A stretch of DNA of 64,000 bases from Oleisolibacter albus (GCF_003336875.1 NZ_QGNJ01000005.1:186001-250000), one strand, 5' to 3'. Shown: positions 1-8,462, counted from the stretch's first letter. Notes: generated by a model not told the origin, from the sequence alone. A program made the numbers and translations.

Positions 1-342
1 CCCGAGCTGGCTGAAGCGGTTCAGCAGCGCCGTCTGCGTCTGGGCCAGACGGCTGCGGCTGGACCCGGCGGTCGGCTTTTCCACCTCCACCAGCACCTCA
101 GACCCCGCGCTGGCCGTCATGCTGTCGCTGCTGCCGGTCCCTGTTGCGCCGGGGGCTGCCGCCGTGCCCATGGTCGAGGCGGCCGGGTCCTGCGCGCCCA
201 TGCTCTGGGTCGCCGGGCCGGCCCCGGGCATGGTCTGGCTGTCACCCCTGTCCTGACTGCCGCTCGGCGACTGTGCCAGGGCGCCCGCCGCCGCCGGCAG
301 GGTCAGCATCAGCACGGTCGCCGTGATCTTCATCGGATGCAT
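1..342 (-). CDS. Secreted low-complexity protein, partial (runs off left edge)
   Basis: The first 114 codons are open to the window edge, so the C-terminus is missing. Starting at the ATG preceded by AAAGGA, the product opens with a classic signal peptide (charged MHPMK, hydrophobic stretch, cleavage near AGALAQ) and continues in a Ser/Gly/Ala/Met-rich linker (residues about 24-72) before a more ordered part containing VLVEVEKP. I do not recognise the family. The linker is reminiscent of the tails on the PRC-barrel protein at 26884. A GGAAC-N16-CGTT element lies about 40 bases upstream, so it is probably a general-stress gene exported to the periplasm. The function is unknown. Confidence 0.6.
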   Translation of the reverse strand, partial: MHPMKITATVLMLTLPAAAGALAQSPSGSQDRGDSQTMPGAGPATQSMGAQDPAASTMGTAAAPGATGTGSSDSMTASAGSEVLVEVEKPTAGSSRSRLAQTQTALLNRFSQLG

Positions 343-381
343 CGGTGTGGTCCTTTCGTGCGGGATCTTGGTCCCGTCTGG

Positions 382-406
382 AACGGGCGAGCGCCGTTCG
401 GGTTCC
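382..406 (-). promoter_or_regulatory. EcfG-type general stress promoter
   Basis: On the minus strand GGAAC (406-402) is followed by 16 bases and CGTT (385-382), an exact match to the alphaproteobacterial EcfG consensus GGAAC-N16/17-CGTT. The predicted start of transcription is about 30-35 bases before the ATG at 342. The same stretch read on the plus strand gives GGAAC-N17-GGTT, a poorer match pointing towards the gene at 556. Confidence 0.55.
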
Positions 407-555
407 CCGCCCCGCCGAGGCAATGACGAAGGGCATAGGCCGATTTGCCGAGCCCCCTGTCCTTGGCGCCAGTAGACGGCTGGCAGACCCGCACAGTATG
501 TCCGGCGGAGCAGACGCGGCGGCCGGCGGATCGGTCGCTGCCGGGAGGTAGCACC

Positions 556-774
556 ATGACCGAACAGCCGATTGCGGAGTTGCGCGAACTGGCCGTGAAA
601 ATCGCCACATCCTATACCCAGGCGAACCCGGTCTCGGTTGAAACCCTCTCCGCCGTCATCCAGTCGGCCTATCGCGGACTGCTGGCCTGCACCCGGCCGC
701 CGGGGCCTGCCGCGGTGGAGAAGACACCGCGGGGACGCTCAACCGGCGCGGGACGGCGGCGGCGCACAGCCTGA
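556..774 (+). CDS. MucR/Ros-like N-terminal fragment, zinc finger absent
   Basis: This is a 72-residue product starting at an ATG behind GGGAGGT. Residues 1-45 (ELRELAVKIATSYTQANPVS, then SAVIQSAYRGL) resemble the N-terminal oligomerisation half of MucR/Ros transcription regulators. The family's C-terminal zinc finger (Cys-x2-Cys ... His-x3-His), found in about 140-residue members, is missing; the chain ends in a basic tail GRRRRTA. Neither other forward frame restores a zinc finger, so this looks like a stable short form or a decayed gene rather than a single sequencing frameshift. It might act as a dimerising antagonist of full-length MucR; that is speculation. Confidence 0.55.
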   Translation: MTEQPIAELRELAVKIATSYTQANPVSVETLSAVIQSAYRGLLACTRPPGPAAVEKTPRGRSTGAGRRRRTA

Positions 775-801
775 CCCTTGCCCTGACGACCTCTCCCGCG
801 C

Positions 802-827
802 GGAACCTTCGCTGACGAACCAGCGTT
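802..827 (+). promoter_or_regulatory. EcfG-type promoter of the DUF1328 gene
   Basis: GGAAC (802-806), 17 bases, then CGTT (824-827) fits the EcfG consensus. It lies about 60 bases before the ATG at 888. Small DUF1328 membrane proteins are common among stress-induced genes in alphaproteobacteria, which agrees with this reading. Confidence 0.5.
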
Positions 828-887
828 GTCCCGAGCGATTGCCGGCCGGCACGCCAATAGCCCGCCGGAGCGCAAGGAGGTCAGATC

Positions 888-1052
888 ATGCTCTACTGGG
901 CCCTTATCTTCTTCATCGTTGCCCTTGTCGCCGGTGTCCTCGGCTTCGGCGGCATCGCGTCGGCGTCAGCCGGGATCGCGCAGATCCTGTTCTTCGTCTT
1001 CCTGGTCGTTTTTGTCGTATCCCTGATCATGGGCCTTGTCCGCCGTCGTTAG
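888..1052 (+). CDS. DUF1328 (YtjA-like) small membrane protein
   Basis: This 54-residue protein starts at an ATG with AAGGAGG seven bases upstream. It is almost wholly hydrophobic, with two predicted membrane helices (about residues 4-25 and 30-49) around a short [10 protein letters not shown] hinge and a basic VRRR end, the pattern of the UPF0391/DUF1328 family. Such proteins sit in the inner membrane; their activity is unknown. It is monocistronic, between an EcfG-type promoter and a strong hairpin. Recognition rests on length, hinge motif and topology. Confidence 0.85.
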   Translation: MLYWALIFFIVALVAGVLGFGGIASASAGIAQILFFVFLVVFVVSLIMGLVRRR

Positions 1053-1059
1053 ACGCCCC

Positions 1060-1087
1060 GCGGGGGCAGCCAACCGGCTGCCCCCGC
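1060..1087. terminator. Hairpin between convergent genes
   Basis: A perfect 12-bp stem, GCGGGGGCAGCC paired with GGCTGCCCCCGC, closes a four-base AACC loop just after the DUF1328 stop codon and before the end of the convergent anti-sigma gene. There is no clear T tract on either side, so it may act as a weak bidirectional terminator or as a 3' end stabiliser. Confidence 0.5.
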
Positions 1088-1115
1088 CGCTTACGGCGTC
1101 AGAACAGATCATTCC

Positions 1116-1550
1116 CTATGGAGACTCGTCGGCAGCCAATACCGGTTCGGCCACGGCTCCGACCATGAATTGGCTGAGACAGAGCAGCAGCGACAGACCG
1201 GCAACGGCCGCCGTCGCCCATAGCGTCCAGGGGGACGGTGCCGATCGTGGCCGACCGGCCTCAAGCGCGACCAGCAGGCGGGGCGGGACCGCTTCCTCCA
1301 GGATCGGATCGTAAAGGGCATGCAGCCCCTGGACCTGGGCCTGATACGCCATGGCCCGCATGGCCTCCTGGGGATCGCGCGCCAGGGTCTGCCCAAGCCG
1401 CGCCAGCCCCGATGACGGCAACTGGCCGTCGATCCAGGCATGCAGGTCGTCCCAGGCATCATCGTCCGGATCACCGGACACCGGCATCGCGTCCCGTCCT
1501 CCGGTTATGACCCGGAGCCCCTGTCCAGGGTCAGGCGGATTCGCGCTCAT
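1116..1550 (-). CDS. Membrane anti-sigma factor of the adjacent ECF sigma
   Basis: The protein has 144 residues. The N-terminal cytosolic part carries a DDLHAWIDGQLP segment typical of the anti-sigma domain that clamps ECF sigma factors. One membrane helix follows at about residues 110-133 (WATAAVAGLSLLLCLSQFMV) and a short periplasmic tail. I see no His-x3-Cys-x2-Cys zinc motif, so it is probably a zinc-free type. The ATG lies inside the last codons of the sigma gene (20-base overlap), which indicates translational coupling. It would hold the sigma factor at the inner membrane until a signal arrives; the signal cannot be read from sequence. Confidence 0.8.
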   Translation of the reverse strand: MSANPPDPGQGLRVITGGRDAMPVSGDPDDDAWDDLHAWIDGQLPSSGLARLGQTLARDPQEAMRAMAYQAQVQGLHALYDPILEEAVPPRLLVALEAGRPRSAPSPWTLWATAAVAGLSLLLCLSQFMVGAVAEPVLAADESP

Positions 1551-2169
1551 GCATCGGCTCATAACCGGCATCGGTGCCGCCATCCATCAGGATGCGCAGG
1601 GCGCGGCGTCCCCGTGACAGCCGTGACTTCACGGTCCCGATGGACACTTGCAGAATATCGGCAGCCTCGGCGTAGCTGATGCCCTCCAACCCGATCAGCA
1701 GCACAACCTCGCGCTGCTCCGCCGGCAGCCGGTCGAGCGCACGGCGCAGGTCCCGCAGTTCCAGCCGGACCACCTGGGAGCCATGCGCCCCTCCAAGCCC
1801 CGTCTGCACCTCGCTGTCGATATCGACAAAGGTCTGCTGCCGCCGGATGCCGTTGATGTGCAGGTTACGCAGAATGGTGAAAAGCCAGGCCCGCAGATTG
1901 GTTCCCGGCTGCCACAGATGCAGGCGGGAGAGGGCACGTTCCAGACATTCCTGCACCAGATCATCCGCCAGAGCACTGTCCCGTACCATGGCCCGGGCAA
2001 AACGGCGCAGCCGCGGGATCTCCTGCTCGATCTGAACGATGACCTCGGGATTGTTCTCGGCGCCGCGCGGAGCGGCGGTTTCGGGATGGGCCGCACCGTC
2101 CATCGCCACCGGAACCTGGGTTCCCAACCGGACGGCCGTGTCCGGCAGCATGGGGGTTTCGCATGCCAT
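1531..2169 (-). CDS. ECF-family RNA polymerase sigma factor
   Basis: The protein has 212 residues. Sigma region 2 (about 60-125, with DDLVQECLERAL and LRAWLFTILRN) is followed by region 4 (about 150-200, with GISYAEAADIL and GTVKSRLSRGRRAL), the two-domain layout of ECF factors; an N-terminal extension of about 45 residues is extra. AAGGAG lies eight bases before the chosen ATG, with a GTG one codon earlier also possible. The overlapping downstream gene is its membrane anti-sigma. Some motifs resemble EcfG-group factors, but EcfG is normally paired with soluble NepR, not a membrane anti-sigma, so I do not assign it to that group. Confidence 0.88.
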   Translation of the reverse strand: MACETPMLPDTAVRLGTQVPVAMDGAAHPETAAPRGAENNPEVIVQIEQEIPRLRRFARAMVRDSALADDLVQECLERALSRLHLWQPGTNLRAWLFTILRNLHINGIRRQQTFVDIDSEVQTGLGGAHGSQVVRLELRDLRRALDRLPAEQREVVLLIGLEGISYAEAADILQVSIGTVKSRLSRGRRALRILMDGGTDAGYEPMHERESA

Positions 2170-2565
2170 CACGCTGTCTCCTTACCTATTCGGCTCGTGG
2201 GAAAGTATAGGCCGACCGAGGAGAGCGGACAGTGCCTAAAAAGTAATATAGCAATGGACATTGGGAGAAGAATGGAGCTTCTGCGAATTATAACGGCCGA
2301 TATCGTGATTTTGGCAAAATTTTGATCAGACAAGACCCAAAAATTAAGATACTCACGATCTTCATAGCTTGCTGCATTGCACAGTCTATTCACATAGACC
2401 AGTAGAAATGACCGCACAGGGACTCTCTATGACCTTTGTTGCATCCGCCATAGGGCAAGGATCAAAAGAAGAAGCGCGCGGGTTTGGGATAAACCGCATG
2501 GCCATGTTGGCCGCCGTCGCCAGGGCATGATATCCGCCCTGTTCCAAACTTCGGGAGGCGAAGCG
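2170..2565. other. AT-rich intergenic region with no convincing gene
   Basis: This 396-base spacer between the divergent sigma and transglycosylase genes is much richer in A+T than the flanks, mainly from 2220 to 2430. It holds a plausible promoter at 2322-2350. A 40-codon open frame from 2408 to 2530 has no ribosome-binding site and no recognisable product, so I do not call it. The composition suggests either a regulatory region or an imported remnant. Confidence 0.5.
2322..2350 (+). promoter_or_regulatory. Sigma-70-like promoter candidate
   Basis: TTGATC (2322-2327), a 17-base spacer and TAAGAT (2345-2350) resemble a housekeeping promoter. It points towards the transglycosylase start at 2566 and would leave a leader of about 210 bases. 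The high local AT content makes chance matches more likely. Confidence 0.35.
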
Positions 2566-3510
2566 ATGCGGCAATCCACCTGGCCCCTGGCAGCACTGGC
2601 ACTTGCCGTCATACAGGGCGCGTCCGTTTGCGCGAAGGCAAATGAAGACGTGACCAAGATCCAAACCGCAGCGGCACCTGTGTCTGAAAATATTGCGGAT
2701 TCCCTTTATGAGCAGGGCCGGCGATTGGAGCGCGGCCTTGGCATTCCCCGCGATTCCGTGCGGGCACTGGAATCCTACTGTGCGGCTGCCCGGGCGGGAC
2801 ATGGCGAGGCCGCGCTGGCGATCGGGCTGATGTTCATGACCGGACAGGGGCTCGGCCAGAACCGGCCCCAGGCGTCGGCCTGGATGAAGACGGCGGCGGA
2901 TCTGGGCAATGTCACGGCCCGGCGACTGCTGGCCAACCTGCCGAAGCCCGGCCGCACGAAGCCGGCCTGCACCGGCACCGAACTGGCCGAGGTGGAACAT
3001 GCCCCGCCACGGACACTGATGGCCATGATCCGCAAGCTGGCCCCCCGGTACGGGCTGGATCCCGAGTTCGTCGTCGCCGTCGTTGCCACCGAATCCGGCT
3101 TCCGCAGCGACGCGGAGTCCCCCCGAGCCGCCCGCGGACTGATGCAGCTGACGGCGGACACGGCAGATCGTTTCGGCGTGAGCGACCGCTTCGACCCCAC
3201 CGACAACCTGCATGGCGGCATGCGCTTCCTGCGGCATCTTGTCAGCATCTATGACGGCGATATCGCCCTGGTGCTGGCCGCCTACAACGCGGGCGAGGGT
3301 ACAGTGCAGCGCTATGGCGGCATCCCACCCTATCCGGAGACGATGGACTACATCGCCAAGGTCCGCCGCTACTACCCGCGCGACCGCCACCCGCCGGGCG
3401 GGGCAGCCCAGGCACAGCCGCCTGTCCCGCTGCCCTCCCCGGCCGGTATGCGGACGGCCGGCGCCATCGTCCCCGCCGACCGGCAGGTGGCGGCGCAACC
3501 GACGCGGTGA
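2566..3510 (+). CDS. Lytic murein transglycosylase with Sel1-like repeats
   Basis: This is a periplasmic peptidoglycan lyase of 314 residues. A signal peptide (about 1-25) is followed by one or two Sel1/TPR-like repeats (about 45-110) and an SLT domain (about 150-275). The catalytic Glu is in VATESGF, with the family's RGLMQLTADTA and AAYNAGEGTV motifs after it. The ATG was chosen because GGGAGG sits seven bases upstream and the signal peptide starts there; an in-frame ATG 39 bases earlier lacks both. It would cleave glycan strands to 1,6-anhydro ends. The gene is monocistronic. Confidence 0.9.
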   Translation: MRQSTWPLAALALAVIQGASVCAKANEDVTKIQTAAAPVSENIADSLYEQGRRLERGLGIPRDSVRALESYCAAARAGHGEAALAIGLMFMTGQGLGQNRPQASAWMKTAADLGNVTARRLLANLPKPGRTKPACTGTELAEVEHAPPRTLMAMIRKLAPRYGLDPEFVVAVVATESGFRSDAESPRAARGLMQLTADTADRFGVSDRFDPTDNLHGGMRFLRHLVSIYDGDIALVLAAYNAGEGTVQRYGGIPPYPETMDYIAKVRRYYPRDRHPPGGAAQAQPPVPLPSPAGMRTAGAIVPADRQVAAQPTR

Positions 3511-3732
3511 AAGCGAGGCCCCTCCAAGATTCGGACGGCCGATCGAAAGGATAGGATGGCTGTTTAATACTTCTTTGGCAGAGTCTCGGCGACACAATGT
3601 CATTCAGCCGGCATCGGCTTTTTCGGCATGATCGGGTATTCCGATACTGTTCCACCTGGGCGAACAGTGTCATAAGGGGGACCTCGGAACCCGCCCCGTG
3701 CCGCGGATTTGTGGTTTCGTCAGAGAGAGCCG

Positions 3733-4776
3733 ATGTCGTCTATGCCTCCGGACCAGCACCGTCGCCTGCCCTTCCGCGGCCCCACGGATACCGCCATCCT
3801 CTCCATCGTCCTGCCCATGCACAATGAACAGGACAACATCGAGCCCTTGCTGGCGCGGTTGCAGCCGGTTCTGGACAGGATCGGCCTTCCCTACGAGATC
3901 ATCTGCGTCGATGACGGATCCCGCGACGCAACCTGGCCGATCCTGCTGTCCGCCCGAGCCCAGAACGCCCGGATCAAGCTGCTGCGCTTCAGCCGCAATT
4001 TCGGCAAGGAGGTGGCGATGAGCGCCGGCCTCAGCCATGCCGCCGGCCGGGCCGTGATCCTGATGGACAGCGACCTGCAGCACCCGCCGGAGGTGATCGA
4101 GAGCTTTGTCGCCCGCTGGCGGGCCGGGGCGCAGATGGTCTATGGCGTGCGGTCGAGCCGGGAGACGGACCCGCCGCTGCGGCGCTGGCTGACCCGCAAT
4201 TTCTATGGCCTGCTGGACCGCATGTCGGAAGTGCGCCTGCCCCGCGATGCCGGCGACTTCCGCCTGCTGGATCGCGCCGTCGTCGATGCCCTCAATGCCA
4301 TGCCGGAGCGCACCCGTTTCCTGAAGGGCCTCTATGGCTGGGTCGGATTCCGTCAGGAATCCGTGCCCTTCGATGTGGCCGAACGCCATGCCGGCCGGTC
4401 GAATTTCAGCATGTGGAAGCTGCTGCGTCTGGCCATGGACGGCGTTGCCTCCTTCTCCACCGTGCCGCTGCGCATCTGGTCCTGGCTGGGGCTGATCGTG
4501 GCTGCCGTCGCCGTCCTCTATGGCGGCGTCATCGTCATGCAGACGCTGCTCTATGGCGTCGATGTGCCGGGCTACGCCTCCCTGATGGTGGCGACCCTGT
4601 TCCTGGGCGGCGTGCAGCTGATCTGCCTGGGGGTGCTGGGCAATTATCTCGGCCGCGTCTTCACCGAAGTGAAGGGCCGCCCGCTCTATATCCTCAGCGA
4701 GAGCCACGGGCTGGTGGTCGAGGTGCGCCCCGAGGTGCAACATCCCATGCCGGCCGAGCTGCGCAGCGGGATGTAA
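3733..4776 (+). CDS. GT2 polyprenyl-phosphate glycosyltransferase (DPM1/GtrB type)
   Basis: This 347-residue enzyme has a cytosolic GT-A domain (about 25-235) with SIVLPMHNEQDNI, the donor-binding CVDDGS, the metal motif MDSDLQHPP and GDFRLLDR. Two membrane helices follow (about 255-280 and 290-315), as in undecaprenyl-phosphate glucosyl- or arabinosyl-transferases. It would charge a polyprenyl phosphate with one sugar on the cytosolic face. The ATG after GAGAGAGCCG is preferred over one 24 bases earlier. The next gene, eight bases on, is a GT-C transferase that could use this lipid-linked sugar in the periplasm, the usual partnership for LPS or glycan decoration. Confidence 0.88.
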   Translation: MSSMPPDQHRRLPFRGPTDTAILSIVLPMHNEQDNIEPLLARLQPVLDRIGLPYEIICVDDGSRDATWPILLSARAQNARIKLLRFSRNFGKEVAMSAGLSHAAGRAVILMDSDLQHPPEVIESFVARWRAGAQMVYGVRSSRETDPPLRRWLTRNFYGLLDRMSEVRLPRDAGDFRLLDRAVVDALNAMPERTRFLKGLYGWVGFRQESVPFDVAERHAGRSNFSMWKLLRLAMDGVASFSTVPLRIWSWLGLIVAAVAVLYGGVIVMQTLLYGVDVPGYASLMVATLFLGGVQLICLGVLGNYLGRVFTEVKGRPLYILSESHGLVVEVRPEVQHPMPAELRSGM

Positions 4777-4783
4777 GTCCCGC

Positions 4784-6346
4784 ATGTCCGGTCTTTTTTG
4801 GAACAGGCTCGGGCTGGTCCTGCTGGGACTTGCCCTGCTGGCGGCGGGCCTGGGCTTCCGCCAGTACGGCATCACCTGGGACGAACCGTTGCATGTGGAG
4901 TATGGCCGGCGGGCCCTGGCCTGGTACGCCAGCCTGGGACAGGACCGCAGCCTGCTGGATTTCCAGAATCTCTATCTCTACGGTGCCCTGTACGACGTCA
5001 CGGCGGCCCTGGCCCAGACCATCTCCCCTCTGGATGACTATGGCACGCGCCGACTGCTGGGGGCGCTGGCCGGCCTGCTGGGCGTTGTGGGTGCCGGTCG
5101 CCTGGCTGGCGACATGGCCGGTCCACGGGCCGGAACCCTGGCCATGGCCCTGCTGCTGCTGACGCCGGACTGGTGGGGCCATGCCTTCGCCAACCCGAAG
5201 GATGTGCCGGTGGGCACGGCCATGGTCTGGGCCCTGGTCTTTGGCCTGCGCACCATCCGCACCCTGCCGGCCCCGGCCGCCGGGACTCTCGTCGGGTTGG
5301 GCGCCAGTATCGGTGCCACCCTGGGCATCCGCATCGGCGCCGGCATCATCGTGCTGCCGCTGCTGCTGGGAGCGGCTTTACGGGTCGGCACCGCGGACAA
5401 CCGGGCGCGGTTCACCGGCACGGCCCTGCTCCGCCTGATGCCGGCCGTGCTGCTGGCCTGGGCGATCATGGTGGCGGCCTGGCCCTGGGCGCAGCTGGCT
5501 CCCCTGTCGAACCCGATCCGGGGGCTGGCGGAGTTCAGCCATTTCCCCCTGGACTTCACCTTTCCCCTCTGGGGCGTCCCGGTGCGCAGCACCAACCTGC
5601 CCTGGTGGTATGTGCCGGCGGGCTTCGCAGCCAAGCTGCCCGAACCCGTGCTGGTCGGGCTGACCGCAACCGTCATGCTGGCCCTGTTCGGTCTGCACCG
5701 TCGCAAACTCCCGGCCGACCGGGCGGCCCTGGCGGCGGCCATCCTGCTGCCGCCGCTGATCGTGGTCGCCACCGGAGCGGTCCTCTATGACGGCATCCGC
5801 CATCTGCTGTTCCTGTTGCCGCCGCTGGCGGCGGCCGCCGCGCTGGGGCTGGACGCGCTGCTGGCCCGGCTGTCATTGCGTTGGGCGGCGGCAATGCTGG
5901 CGGCCCTGGCGCTGTGGACCGGCCTTCAGACCGCCATCCTGGTCAGGCTCCACCCCTATGAGACCATCTGGTTCAACAGCCTGGTCGGCGGCCCGCGCGG
6001 GGCCGAGGGCCGGTTCGAGCTGGATGGCTGGGGCAGCGCCCTGACGGAGGCGGCCCGCACCCTGACGGCCACCGTGCGTGCGCAGGAAGGGGATGCCGCC
6101 CTGACCCATCCCTACCGCGTGCGGGTCTGCGGCCCGTCCGGGTCAGCCTTGACCTATCTTCCCGCGGCATGGCGGGCACCGGCCGATGGCAAAGGGCCGG
6201 CAGATTTCTTCCTGAGCTTCACCCGCAGCCGCTGCGGCGACGAGCCGGAGGGGCCGGTCCTGGTCCGGATCGAACGCGACGGCGTGCTGCTGGCCTTCGT
6301 CAAGGATCTGCGGTCGCTGCCGGACGATCCCGCCATCGGCCACTGA
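4784..6346 (+). CDS. GT39/ArnT-like integral membrane glycosyltransferase
   Basis: The protein has 520 residues and about 10-11 membrane helices. The first periplasmic loop carries GITWDEPLH, matching the acidic catalytic motif after helix 1 of GT-C enzymes. An LTPDWWGHAFANPKD segment in the next loop is conserved in the family. Such enzymes move a sugar from polyprenyl phosphate to an envelope acceptor. It is directly downstream of the GT2 gene that would make such a donor, so the pair is probably one operon. The acceptor (lipid A, O-antigen or protein) cannot be told. It ends nine bases from the stop of the convergent AsmA gene. Confidence 0.8.
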   Translation: MSGLFWNRLGLVLLGLALLAAGLGFRQYGITWDEPLHVEYGRRALAWYASLGQDRSLLDFQNLYLYGALYDVTAALAQTISPLDDYGTRRLLGALAGLLGVVGAGRLAGDMAGPRAGTLAMALLLLTPDWWGHAFANPKDVPVGTAMVWALVFGLRTIRTLPAPAAGTLVGLGASIGATLGIRIGAGIIVLPLLLGAALRVGTADNRARFTGTALLRLMPAVLLAWAIMVAAWPWAQLAPLSNPIRGLAEFSHFPLDFTFPLWGVPVRSTNLPWWYVPAGFAAKLPEPVLVGLTATVMLALFGLHRRKLPADRAALAAAILLPPLIVVATGAVLYDGIRHLLFLLPPLAAAAALGLDALLARLSLRWAAAMLAALALWTGLQTAILVRLHPYETIWFNSLVGGPRGAEGRFELDGWGSALTEAARTLTATVRAQEGDAALTHPYRVRVCGPSGSALTYLPAAWRAPADGKGPADFFLSFTRSRCGDEPEGPVLVRIERDGVLLAFVKDLRSLPDDPAIGH

Positions 6347-6355
6347 CCGGCGGCG

Positions 6356-8338
6356 TCATCCGGGACGCTTGCCACCGGCCGGACGGCGCCGGTTGGTCGG
6401 TGGTTCCGGGCTGTTGGCCGACTGGATCAGGGCGCGGCAGGGGCTGTCCTCCCCGCCCCCTTGCTCCAGGAAGGGAATGATGGCCGCCAGCGGCGTCAGC
6501 AACGCGCCCAGCGCCACCGCCGCCCCGCCCTTGACCGCAGCCGAGCCACCTTCGATGCCGATGCGCGGCTGGGACAGGGTGCCGCCAAGGGTGACGGGAA
6601 CCCGCGCCGCCAGCGGGCTGGGGTCCTTCGGGGCAGCCACCACCCGGCCGGCCAGCGCTTCATCGCCGAGGGCCAGGGTCAGATCGGCGGCAATGTTGGT
6701 GTCGGTGGTGTCGAAGATGAAGGTGCGCGTCGTCATCCGTCCGCGTTCCACCGGCAGATCGGCCACCAGACAACGCACGCCCACGGCATCGTCGCCGGAA
6801 ACCAGCGTGCCCAGCGCCTCGGCGATGTCGAGGCCTGCGGCTTCGATCAGCAGATGGCTGACCGAGCCGCCTTCCATGACCAGGACGATGCGGCCGTCGG
6901 AGGCCGCCAGGATGCTGGACAGGGAACGGCCGCGGCCGGTGAGGTCGAGGCGGCCGCCCAGCCGTCCCTCGGTCTCCGGCTCGAAGCGCGTGCCGGCCAC
7001 GAACGGCTTCAGGCCGAGACCGTCGATGCCGAGGTCGAACCGGCCGAGCGGCACCTCCTGGGTCCCGTCGAGAATGATCCGGCCGGCAACCCGACCGATG
7101 GCTGCCGTGAACCGGACCGGGTCGATCACGGCCTTGCCGTTGTTCAGCAGCAGCCGGAACTGCACCTGTTCCAGCGGCAGCACGGGAACCTGGACGTCGT
7201 CGCCGGTGAAGGTCACGTCCATGTCGGCGGCCTTCAACCGGTCGAGATCGATGGGCGTATCGGGGATCACCCGCGCATCGCCCGCCGGCATCTTCCGCGG
7301 CTTATCGCCCTCCGCCGGGTCCAGGCCGATCAGGCCCCCCAGATCGGCGAAGCGGAGTTGACGGGAGGTCAGGGTGCCACGGATCAGCGGGCGCGGCTGC
7401 TTGGGTTCGTAGCGGATGACCCCGGACAGATCGCTTTCACCGACGCGCCCCTGCAAGCCCTCGACCTGCCAGATGCCCTCGTCGCGCCGCAGCTTGCCTT
7501 TCAGACTGTAAGGCGCGGTCACCGGTGTGGGGATGCCGAACAGGGGAAAGATCTCCGACAGGTCCGGCCCCTTGAGGTCGAGATCAAGGTCGGCGCCCTG
7601 GAGCTTGACCGGATCGCGGAAGGTTCCCTTGACCAGCACGCTGGTCTCGCCGGCCTCCACCGACAGATCGACGGGATAAGGCGCATCCGACAGACGCAGA
7701 ACCAGGATCGGCCCCGCGGAGAGGGCGATGCGGAACGGCTTGCCCTGCAACGAGCCCTGCCCGTCCACCGATACCCTGTCCTCCCCGCCGCCGCCACTGC
7801 CGGCAACCGTATTGATGCGGCTTTCGACCTCCACGCCCTTCTCCGGGTCGTTGAAGCGGAGCACGCCGTCCTGCACGGCCAGACGGCCAATGAGCGGGAA
7901 TTCGCTGCGATCCTCCGGTGTCGCCGGTTCTGCCGCCACCGGCTCTCGCAGTTGCCAATTCCCCTCCCCTTGCTGGTTCTTCTCCAGCAGCAGGGACGGG
8001 CGGACGACGGCGATCTCCGGGATCTCGATCCGCCCCCGCAGGAGCGGGGGAATGCGAACCACCGCCTGCACCTGCTCCACCTCGGCCATCAGCGGCTGCG
8101 TCCCCCAGGGGGCATTGGCGATGGTCAGACCGGACAGGGTGAGGCGTGGCGACCAGGACCAGGCGATCCGCGCATCGTCCACGCGCACTTCGCGCTCCAG
8201 CGCCGCCGAGGCCCGTTCGGCAGCCCAGCCGGCAAGACGATGGCCATCGACCAACCAGACAGCCACTAGGGCCGCGGTTACGACCAGCAGCACCAGACCG
8301 CCGAGAATGCCCGCTCCCCACCGCAGCGCCCGTGGCAT
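6356..8338 (-). CDS. AsmA family protein
   Basis: The protein has 660 residues: an N-terminal membrane anchor (about 10-32), then the long periplasmic beta-rich region of AsmA proteins with DDARIAWSWSPRLTLSGLTI near residue 55 and a C-terminal DUF3971/AsmA-like part with SHLLIEAAGLDIAEALG. These proteins form bridge-like grooves thought to carry phospholipid between inner and outer membranes. A purine-rich GGGAGGGGGA precedes the ATG. The C-terminal tail (last 15 residues) is basic, RRRPAGGKRPG, which is unusual for a periplasmic end. The gene stands alone, converging on the GT39-like gene. Confidence 0.85.
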   Translation of the reverse strand: MPRALRWGAGILGGLVLLVVTAALVAVWLVDGHRLAGWAAERASAALEREVRVDDARIAWSWSPRLTLSGLTIANAPWGTQPLMAEVEQVQAVVRIPPLLRGRIEIPEIAVVRPSLLLEKNQQGEGNWQLREPVAAEPATPEDRSEFPLIGRLAVQDGVLRFNDPEKGVEVESRINTVAGSGGGGEDRVSVDGQGSLQGKPFRIALSAGPILVLRLSDAPYPVDLSVEAGETSVLVKGTFRDPVKLQGADLDLDLKGPDLSEIFPLFGIPTPVTAPYSLKGKLRRDEGIWQVEGLQGRVGESDLSGVIRYEPKQPRPLIRGTLTSRQLRFADLGGLIGLDPAEGDKPRKMPAGDARVIPDTPIDLDRLKAADMDVTFTGDDVQVPVLPLEQVQFRLLLNNGKAVIDPVRFTAAIGRVAGRIILDGTQEVPLGRFDLGIDGLGLKPFVAGTRFEPETEGRLGGRLDLTGRGRSLSSILAASDGRIVLVMEGGSVSHLLIEAAGLDIAEALGTLVSGDDAVGVRCLVADLPVERGRMTTRTFIFDTTDTNIAADLTLALGDEALAGRVVAAPKDPSPLAARVPVTLGGTLSQPRIGIEGGSAAVKGGAAVALGALLTPLAAIIPFLEQGGGEDSPCRALIQSANSPEPPTNRRRPAGGKRPG

Positions 8339-8462
8339 GCCATCCCCCTCCCGTCATGGGACGGCAACATCGTCACGGGCAGCACGGTTCCGCCCATGGC
8401 GGACTGCGAAACCCGGTGCAGCCGGCGGCGCGTCGTTTCAAATAGAATCAGGCAATGTCCGG

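Noticed and set aside
2190-2220. TATACT on the minus strand as the promoter of the ECF sigma gene
   Set aside because: No acceptable -35 at 16-18 bases; autoregulated ECF promoters do not use this -10.
2408-2530. A 40-codon frame in the AT-rich region, possibly a transposase remnant
   Set aside because: No ribosome-binding site, no inverted repeats and no recognisable transposase motif; chance is a better explanation.
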